Source of the DNA: Thermoplasmata archaeon
Lineage (GTDB): Archaea; Thermoplasmatota; Thermoplasmata; SG8-5; JAGLSY01
Length of the DNA stretch: 5,671 nt
NCBI GenBank assembly: GCA_023135545.1
Contig: JAGLSY010000243.1
Location: 1 to 5,671, forward strand
Reading direction: 5' to 3'
In this document: positions 1 to 4,229 of the stretch, one piece after another
How the letters are laid out: every line of letters starts with the position of its first letter
How positions within the stretch are numbered: position 1 is the first letter of the stretch
Translations under genes and position numbers: made by a program
The notes under the pieces: generated by a model
The model's input: only the letters and a program-made list of their open reading frames with translations
The model's database searches: none
Told to the model about the DNA's origin: nothing

Positions 1-443
1 GCCAATTTGCAATTGCCGCAATCAAGGCAATCCTCGTGCTGGCTGTGGTATTCCATTATTATTCCGTCATCGGTGAAAACACCCGTGTTGGCTCTCACCT
101 CGGGTGATAAACCGATTTGGGCCAGCATGTGCTCGATATAGAAAGATAAACCTTCGCTGAGGATGATTATTTTGATGCCGCGCGCATTGCAGAATTCCGC
201 AAAGTCCGAAAATGTTGGGTCGAGCTGCATCTTGCTGTCGACAAAATCCAGGAGTTCCTCCTTCGATTCCTTGACAAGCATGAATTGTTTGGCCAGCTCC
301 ACCCTGGAGCTTATTATGCCGGTCTGGTATTGCTTCTCCAGGCTCTGCCAGTCGCCGATGCTGAAGTTCTTGATGGTCTCAAAGGCCACATCACACTGGG
401 AGATGGTCCCGTCAAAATCGCAGAGAACGACATACGATGACAT
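1..443 (-). CDS. HAD-IB phosphatase, MtnX/phosphoserine phosphatase-like, C-terminus cut off by the window
   Basis: 147 codons are readable from an ATG at 443; the rest lies beyond base 1. HAD motif I is DFDGT at residues 9-13, with D9 the expected nucleophile and D11 the acid/base. Motif II is the serine in ILSEG (S96). A cysteine cluster C139-x2-C142-GN-C145 is followed by K146, matching the Cys-rich segment that carries the motif III lysine in MtnX-type enzymes. Motif IV (GDxxxD) would lie outside the window. These enzymes remove phosphate from small metabolites such as phosphoserine or a methionine-salvage enol phosphate; the substrate here cannot be read from sequence. The start is fixed by an in-frame TGA three codons upstream. 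A weak GGAG lies at 456-459. The gene begins 39 bases after the ahcY stop, so the two are probably cotranscribed, which hints at a role in sulfur or methyl-group metabolism (inference). Confidence 0.85.
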   Translation of the reverse strand, partial: MSSYVVLCDFDGTISQCDVAFETIKNFSIGDWQSLEKQYQTGIISSRVELAKQFMLVKESKEELLDFVDSKMQLDPTFSDFAEFCNARGIKIIILSEGLSFYIEHMLAQIGLSPEVRANTGVFTDDGIIMEYHSQHEDCLDCGNCKL

Positions 444-482
444 ATGGCTTCATGGCTCCACGTCTTCGCCACCGCCCGGCGG

Positions 483-1724
483 TTATGTTCCCTCGTCCCA
501 GGAACAGAGATATTTTTCCTGCTCCGGTGTGGATTTGTCAATCGAAATGCCCATGGCCTTCAGTTTCAGTCTGGCCACCAGGTCGTCCAGCTCGGCCGGG
601 ACATCGTAGACTCCTGGCTTCATGGTCTCGTGGTGAAGGGCCACATGCTCGGCGCAGAGTGCCTGGATGGCAAAGCTCATGTCCATTATTTCAACCGGGT
701 GCCCCTGACCGACAGCCAGGTTGACCAGCCTCCCCTCTCCCAGGAGGTAAACTTTCTTTCCGTTTTTCAGCAGGTATTCATCTACCAAACCCCGGGCTTC
801 TCGCTTGCCAGTGGAACAGGCGTCCAGCGCGGTCTTTGAAATCTCGTTGTCGAAGTGGCCCGAGTTGCACATGACACAACCATCCTTGATGACCTCCAGA
901 TGCTCCTGGCTTATGATGTCCTTGCAGCCGGTTACCGAGACTATCAGGTCCGCTGTTTTCACGGCTTCCAGCATGGGCAGCACGTCGAAGCCGTCCATTC
1001 TCGCTTCGACGGCCTTGATGGGGTCGATCTCGGTGACGCAGACATTGGCACCCAGTCCATTCAGCCTCATGGCGATTCCCCGTCCGCACCAGCCGTAGCC
1101 GGCCACGACCGCGCGCTTTCCTGCGATGGTCAGATTGGTCGCTACAAGGATTCCCTCCATGGTGGACTGGCCCGTGCCGTACCGGTTGTCAAAAAGATAC
1201 TTCATCTTGGCGTTGTTGACCGCGAAGACCGGAAACTTCAACTTGCCTTCGGCCTCCATGGCCTTTAGCCGGATGATGCCGGTTGTCGTTTCTTCATTGC
1301 CGCCAATGATGTCTGGCAGCAGTTCTGTATACTTGGTGTGAAGCAGAAAAATGAGGTCCCCGCCGTCATCGACGGTTATCTGGGGCTTGATGCCCAGCAC
1401 GGAATCCAGGTTGTTGTAATACTCCTCGTTGGTCTCGCCCTTCCTGGCATAGGTTTCCAGGCCGAACTCCTCGTTGAGGGCCAGCGATACCGAATCGTCG
1501 GTCGATAGAGGATTGCAGCTGGCCAGCCTCACCTTGGCTCCCGCATTCTGGAGCGTGAGGGCCAGTATTCCTGTCTTGGCCTCCACATGAAGCGCCATCC
1601 CTATCCTGAGCCCTTCAAGGGCACCACCATCGATCAATCTCTTTTCAACCTCGCCTAGAACGTCCATGTGTGTCTTGGCCCAATTCAACCTGTCAATTCC
1701 TTTCTGAAGCAATTCGCTGGTCAT
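483..1724 (-). CDS. ahcY: Adenosylhomocysteinase (S-adenosyl- or S-inosyl-L-homocysteine hydrolase)
   Basis: 413 residues, full length for the short archaeal/Thermotoga form. The enzyme is cytosolic and NAD-dependent, and splits S-adenosylhomocysteine, the by-product of methyl transfer, into homocysteine and a nucleoside. Visible landmarks are ALHVEAKT with H46, the SCNPLSTDD loop at 69-77, DDGGD at 119-123, EETTTG at 144-149 (E145), K175, D179-N180 in KYLFDNRYG, the Rossmann fingerprint GYGWCG at 209-214, E232 of TEIDP for NAD ribose binding, and GHFD at 289-292. These match the catalytic Glu, Lys, Asp, Asn and His of the family. The C-terminus ends in SWDEGT and lacks the Lys/Tyr tail that reaches the neighbouring subunit's NAD in eukaryotic and most bacterial enzymes. 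The start has a clear GAGGTG Shine-Dalgarno five bases away. In Methanocaldococcus a homologue prefers S-inosylhomocysteine, so that substrate is a real alternative. It is followed closely by a HAD phosphatase gene. Confidence 0.97.
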   Translation of the reverse strand: MTSELLQKGIDRLNWAKTHMDVLGEVEKRLIDGGALEGLRIGMALHVEAKTGILALTLQNAGAKVRLASCNPLSTDDSVSLALNEEFGLETYARKGETNEEYYNNLDSVLGIKPQITVDDGGDLIFLLHTKYTELLPDIIGGNEETTTGIIRLKAMEAEGKLKFPVFAVNNAKMKYLFDNRYGTGQSTMEGILVATNLTIAGKRAVVAGYGWCGRGIAMRLNGLGANVCVTEIDPIKAVEARMDGFDVLPMLEAVKTADLIVSVTGCKDIISQEHLEVIKDGCVMCNSGHFDNEISKTALDACSTGKREARGLVDEYLLKNGKKVYLLGEGRLVNLAVGQGHPVEIMDMSFAIQALCAEHVALHHETMKPGVYDVPAELDDLVARLKLKAMGISIDKSTPEQEKYLCSWDEGT

Positions 1725-1729
1725 ATCTA

Positions 1730-1766
1730 CACCTCAATGGTTGCGAGAATGCCTTGTGTTATAAAT
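1730..1766 (-). promoter_or_regulatory. ahcY promoter TATA box and Shine-Dalgarno site
   Basis: On the minus strand TTTATAA (plus-strand 1759-1765) is a good archaeal TATA box. Transcription about 26 bases from its centre would start near 1736, giving a very short leader. GAGGTG (1735-1730) lies five bases before the ahcY ATG and supports that start. The box is inferred from consensus only. Confidence 0.55.
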
Positions 1767-1797
1767 GTCTATCTTTATTGAATGTTCTCAAATATGG

Positions 1798-1920
1798 TGA
1801 GTTCTGTGAATTGGAGAGTTTAATGAGTTCTGTGAGTTAACTCAAGGAACTCATGGGTACAATGCCGAGTAATACGAACTCATGAGTACATACCTAAGCA
1901 GTACGAACTCGATAAACTCA
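1798..1920. repeat. Array of TGAGTTC / GAACTCA elements between the GTPase gene and ahcY
   Basis: Five copies of one short motif lie in about 120 bases. TGAGTTC occurs at 1798-1804 and 1824-1830. Its reverse complement GAACTCA occurs at 1847-1853 and 1876-1882, and GAACTC again at 1905-1910. A shorter AACTCA at 1915-1920 overlaps the GTPase stop codon. The first two copies belong to an exact 12-base repeat, TGAGTTCTGTGA. The next three start exactly 29 bases apart; the two complete 29-base units agree at 21 of 29 positions and share GAACTCATGRGTACA. The array ends about 35 bases upstream of the ahcY TATA box, where archaeal activators usually bind, and directly follows the GTPase gene. It may be an operator array for ahcY or a 3' structural element. 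The repeats are seen; the role is inferred. Confidence 0.75.
1823..1854. promoter_or_regulatory. Nested 32-base inverted repeat (operator or RNA hairpin)
   Basis: Arms 1823-1830 and 1847-1854 (ATGAGTTC / GAACTCAT) are perfect 8-base complements. They enclose the perfect palindrome TGAGTTAACTCA at 1833-1844, with only two bases between each arm and the core. As DNA it resembles two stacked dimer sites; as RNA it could form a hairpin interrupted by one small internal mismatch. A second palindrome, ACTCATGAGT, lies at 1878-1887. No U-tract follows on the minus strand, so a plain terminator is less likely. Confidence 0.6.
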
Positions 1921-2811
1921 TTCCTTGGCGTTGTTGACAATCTCAGTCCACTCGTTGTGTTTGGTCGTGAGGAGTTCCTTGTCCTCGTTGACCTCGCCGG
2001 CCGCCTCTATAAGATAGTTTACCATCTCCAGAACAGACTCCTTTGACGGGTTGTTGTGGTCCATCCCGGCCCTTGCCACTTCCTCTCTGAGGATGCGCCC
2101 GGCCTTTACAGAGTTGCCGTATACCTCCGAGAACTCGAAAATAATCAGGTCAACTGCACCCACCAGCGTATCCCTGGGCTCCTGTTCGCCTATCCTCTTT
2201 ATGGTCAGGTCGCGGATTCTGTCGAAGAAGGGGTCCTTGGCCCTGTTGGTGTGGTAGGTCAAGTGCACCATGGTCGAGAAGGCATCCTCCACCTTCTCGC
2301 CGGTCTTTGCGCTGGTCAGGAACCAGGTGTTGAGGTTTTCCGGCAGTTCCTCCTTCATCCCGTGGTTGTAGTTCCTCTCGTACCTGGAGAATATTTCAAC
2401 GGCCTCCCGAACCTTGTCCTCGGAGGCAATATCGCACTTATTGGCCATGAAGACGATGGGCAGGTTTATGCTGCCGATGGTCCTCAGAAGAAGGGGTATC
2501 CAGTATTTTTCCATGTTCTTGATGGTGTCAATCCTGGTCAAGTCTCCGACTATTATAATTCCCTGGGCGCCCACCATCTGTCTGGCCTGGGTTGACATAT
2601 AACCTTCCCTGCCCAGCATATCCCATATCATGAGATTCATGAGCACGTCCTCGCCATCCAGGTTCAGCTTCATTTCCTTTTTGCTCACCTTCGTCCCGAT
2701 TGTTGAGATGTAGCTGTCGTCGAACTCCTCGTGAACGAACTTCCTGATAAGACTGGTCTTTCCTACCGCCGAATCCCCCAGCAGAACTATTTTCTTTGCG
2801 AATTTCTTCAT
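1918..2811 (-). CDS. Rab/Ras-like small GTPase with C-terminal helical extension
   Basis: 297 residues from the ATG at 2811. All five G motifs are visible: P-loop GDSAVGKTS at 12-20, switch I YISTIG with T37, switch II WDMLGRE with D64 and G67, NKCD at 124-127, and TSAK at 166-169. Spacing and wording are close to eukaryotic Rab proteins. Residue 68 is arginine where Ras and Rab have the catalytic glutamine, so intrinsic GTP hydrolysis may be slow or use another residue. The GTPase fold ends near residue 188. About 108 further residues, charged and apparently helical, follow; no prenylation cysteine or membrane segment is seen. The ATG has GGTGG five bases upstream; a GTG at 2820 would add three residues but has no ribosome site. 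Archaeal Rab-like GTPases are known, but the pathway of this one is unknown to me. It appears monocistronic, with its own promoter. Confidence 0.9.
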   Translation of the reverse strand: MKKFAKKIVLLGDSAVGKTSLIRKFVHEEFDDSYISTIGTKVSKKEMKLNLDGEDVLMNLMIWDMLGREGYMSTQARQMVGAQGIIIVGDLTRIDTIKNMEKYWIPLLLRTIGSINLPIVFMANKCDIASEDKVREAVEIFSRYERNYNHGMKEELPENLNTWFLTSAKTGEKVEDAFSTMVHLTYHTNRAKDPFFDRIRDLTIKRIGEQEPRDTLVGAVDLIIFEFSEVYGNSVKAGRILREEVARAGMDHNNPSKESVLEMVNYLIEAAGEVNEDKELLTTKHNEWTEIVNNAKE

Positions 2812-2852
2812 ATTGGCCACCCCAATAATTTCAGACTGAATAATGATGAGAA

Positions 2853-2862
2853 CATATATAAT
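2853..2862 (-). promoter_or_regulatory. TATA-like box for the small GTPase gene
   Basis: The minus strand reads ATTATATATG here. A start about 26 bases downstream, near 2831, would give a leader of roughly 20 bases before the ATG at 2811 and include its GGTGG site (2821-2817). The element is almost symmetrical (AACAT at 2851-2855 pairs with ATGTT at 2861-2865), so it could also fire rightwards into the stem-loop region. Confidence 0.45.
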
Positions 2863-2903
2863 GTTTTAGATGAAGCACAATCTGATATGTGGTGAGCAGC
2901 CAA

Positions 2904-2981
2904 ATGAGGTGGTTGAGCATATTAATAATCTGTAAACTACCAGGCCCTAAAGGACCTGGCGTTGCCGGTTGTTTGAATTAG
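2904..2981 (+). CDS. Doubtful 25-codon small ORF
   Basis: ATG at 2904 opens 25 codons ending in TAG. The peptide starts MRWLSILIICK, a short hydrophobic stretch, and continues with a PGPKGPG segment. GGTGAG at 2891-2896 lies seven bases upstream, and a symmetrical TATA-like box lies at 2853-2862, so expression signals are present on paper. However, the second half of the ORF coincides with the left arm of a strong stem-loop, which explains the sequence at least as well as coding does. I recognise no family. Confidence 0.15.
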   Translation: MRWLSILIICKLPGPKGPGVAGCLN

Positions 2982-3091
2982 ATGCCAGTTCCTTTAGGTC
3001 TGTATGTTTACATTTAGGCTGCCATAAGCCCGAACTCGCAGAGGTCATATCTCTGCGTCCAGTCAATGAATAATGATGGGCTTACGGCGGT
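2931..3091 (+). ncRNA. Candidate structured RNA of two adjacent long stem-loops
   Basis: The spacer between the GTPase and ligase genes folds strongly. Stem-loop 1 pairs TGTAAAC (2931-2937) with GTTTACA (3006-3012), CCTAAAGGA (2946-2954) with TCCTTTAGG (2990-2998) and CTGGC (2956-2960) with GCCAG (2984-2988), with small bulges and a loop of about 20 bases. Stem-loop 2 pairs 3018-3031 with 3078-3091 (core TAAGCCC/GGGCTTA) and encloses a perfect seven-pair hairpin, CGCAGAG/CTCTGCG, at 3037-3043 and 3051-3057. Five helix positions are G-T on the plus strand and would be C-A mismatches on the minus strand; only one position favours minus, so plus-strand transcription is preferred. A TATA-like box lies near 2855. 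It fits no RNA class I know: no clear C/D boxes, SRP or RNase P signatures, and only a poor match to H/ACA geometry. It could instead be the 3' region of the ligase mRNA. Confidence 0.4.
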
Positions 3092-3126
3092 GTTCTTGTT
3101 ACTGGGAGGTCGATTCATCTCTGACT

Positions 3127-3147
3127 TAAAAGACAGAGCGTTCTCTG
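3127..3147 (-). terminator. Probable terminator of the ligase gene
   Basis: On the minus strand, 17 bases past the ligase stop, CAGAG-AACG-CTCTG forms a five-pair stem with a four-base loop and is followed by TCTTTT. Archaeal termination depends mainly on T-runs, so the TCTTTT tract may matter more than the stem. Confidence 0.4.
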
Positions 3148-3163
3148 CCATTTTGCAGTAAAA

Positions 3164-3919
3164 TCAGATTGATGAGAGATAGCCAGACATCTCTTGGATT
3201 ATGTCTGATAAATTCTTCTGGTTGTCGAATTCGCCCACAATTTTATCCAAATCGGCAGGGGACTGGCTGCTCAATCCCTTTAACTCCCTCACATTGGCTG
3301 CCAGCATGGGAATGGCCCTGGTCAGCTCGTCCACGATGGCGATGGTGGCGGTTTTAGAACTCCTGGACAGAGGGTTGAGGTCTATGACTATGGTCATCTT
3401 CCCCATATCGGCCAGTGCCTTTGCCCTGTCCCCGTCCTCCAGGGGAACCAGTATCACGTCGGCCGAGTAGATTCCATCGGCACAGCACAGAGCCCGGTCA
3501 TGATCCAGCCCGGGAATTTTATTGTCTGGCTCTGCTCCCAGGATGTTGGACGCACTATGTTCTTCCAGAAACTCTGTCAGTCGGGCTATCCTTTCTTCGG
3601 TCCTGTAAAAGAGATTTATCTCAAGGGGAGCGCCCAGCAGGCCGGAAAGTTCGACAAGCTCCCTGACTGCCAAGACAGCCGTGTTGCCGTTTACTGATAT
3701 AACCGGCTTTTGAGCAGAAGCCAGCATCGCTGCGGCGGCCCTCGATGCCCTTATCGCCGGTGGAAGCGACTTCTCACCCATCATGTAGTCGAAGGCCTCG
3801 CCTCTTCCGTGGGCTATGAGGCCGGCTTTCGCGACCAGACCTTTCTCCATTCCCTCGATTATTAGTTCTCTCATCTTCAGGGAATGATACCTGGGATGGG
3901 ATTCTGGCACTGACATCAT
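3164..3919 (-). CDS. 4-phosphopantoate--beta-alanine ligase (phosphopantothenate synthetase, archaeal type)
   Basis: 251 residues, about full length for this archaea-specific family (formerly DUF137). The enzyme joins 4-phosphopantoate to beta-alanine using ATP to give 4-phosphopantothenate, replacing bacterial pantothenate synthetase and pantothenate kinase in archaeal coenzyme A synthesis; it acts in the cytosol with pantoate kinase. Family signatures run in order: SHPRY at 7-11, LIAHGRGEAFDY at 34-45, VISVNGN at 73-79, NLFYRTEER at 102-110, GIYSADVILVPLEDGDR at 149-165 and DLNPLSR at 180-186. The last 35 residues or so are variable. The start is one of two adjacent ATGs (3919 or 3916) with no Shine-Dalgarno; a TATA box 27 bases upstream fits a leaderless mRNA. 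It stands alone, divergent from dnaG, with a likely terminator behind it. No pantoate kinase gene is in view. Confidence 0.93.
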   Translation of the reverse strand: MMSVPESHPRYHSLKMRELIIEGMEKGLVAKAGLIAHGRGEAFDYMMGEKSLPPAIRASRAAAAMLASAQKPVISVNGNTAVLAVRELVELSGLLGAPLEINLFYRTEERIARLTEFLEEHSASNILGAEPDNKIPGLDHDRALCCADGIYSADVILVPLEDGDRAKALADMGKMTIVIDLNPLSRSSKTATIAIVDELTRAIPMLAANVRELKGLSSQSPADLDKIVGEFDNQKNLSDIIQEMSGYLSSI

Positions 3920-3940
3920 ACTATGAATAGATTAATTAAC

Positions 3941-3952
3941 TTATAATATTAT
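3941..3952 (-). promoter_or_regulatory. TATA box of the ligase gene, spaced for a leaderless transcript
   Basis: The minus strand reads ATAATATTATAA, containing the perfect palindrome ATAATATTAT (3943-3952). Its centre is about 27 bases from the ligase ATG at 3919, the distance normally seen between TATA box and transcription start in archaea. Together with the absence of a ribosome-binding site, this suggests that the mRNA begins at or next to the start codon. Confidence 0.5.
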
Positions 3953-4144
3953 CAATTAGATTTAAATACCAGAAGGTATAATGTGTACTTAGCAAATTCA
4001 TGAAGGAAATTCCGGTCATGTTTGCTCATTTCACAGATATTACGATTCACTATCATAAAACTGAACTGAGATGGGGATATATTAGCACAGTTGGATGAAG
4101 TTCGACTTCAGGCTATGCTTGAGTAGACCAGAGTTTGTTTTCAT
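3953..4144. other. AT-rich divergent spacer, dnaG side, with weak coding-like fragments
   Basis: No convincing gene is present. TATA-like boxes facing right are TTTAAATA (3961-3968), TATAAT (3978-3983) and GATATATTA (4076-4084). The last would start transcription near 4105 and give dnaG a leader of about 125 bases. A 32-codon ORF runs from ATG 4000 to TGA 4096-4098 without a Shine-Dalgarno. Short protein-like stretches appear in two different frames afterwards (AQLDEVRLQAMLE at 4085-4123, then KEEFEHENEVIVFKIPK ending at 4200). These could be a decayed small gene or chance. Confidence 0.4.
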
Positions 4145-4229
4145 TAAAGGAGGAATTTGAACACGAGAACGAAGTGATTGTGTTCAAGATTCCGAAATAA
4201 ATTCGAAGTAATAAAGGAGGAATCAAAAT
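4145..4229 (+). promoter_or_regulatory. dnaG leader with duplicated Shine-Dalgarno sequence and intervening hairpin
   Basis: TAAAGGAGGAAT occurs twice, at 4145-4156 and 4212-4223. The second copy serves the dnaG ATG, with nine bases between GGAGG and the start. Immediately after the first copy TTGAACAC (4157-4164) pairs perfectly with GTGTTCAA (4180-4187) around a 15-base loop, and a small CGAA/TTCG stem follows (4193-4196 with 4202-4205). The first site could serve a six-codon TTG-started ORF (4157-4177), although the spacing is short. The layout suggests translational control of dnaG or a relic of a lost upstream gene (inference). Confidence 0.6.

Noticed and set aside
163..609. 148-codon plus-strand open frame
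   Set aside because: It spans the end of ahcY and most of the phosphatase, both clearly coding on the minus strand; its protein is Ser-rich and featureless.
1847..1910. CRISPR array, because of the 29-base period
   Set aside because: The whole unit repeats with 72% identity and no unique spacers; only about 15 bases are well conserved. This fits an operator-like tandem repeat, not CRISPR.
2056..2595. 179-codon open frame on the plus strand opposite the GTPase gene
   Set aside because: It lies entirely within the well-supported GTPase gene on the other strand and has no family signature; it is a by-product of the GTPase codon pattern.
2812..2820. GTG at 2820 as start of the GTPase
   Set aside because: No ribosome site precedes it, whereas ATG 2811 has GGTGG five bases upstream. 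It remains possible and adds only three residues.
3018..3091. tRNA or H/ACA guide RNA
   Set aside because: There is no acceptor/anticodon/T-arm arrangement, and the internal loop (5 and 20 bases) with no ACA placed after the stem does not fit a guide RNA well.
2878..3171. CAATCTGAT / ATCAGATTG inverted 9-mers bounding the stem-loop region, as in a small MITE
   Set aside because: Only nine bases match, no target-site duplication is visible, and the right copy overlaps the ligase stop codon; a chance match in about 300 bases is quite possible.
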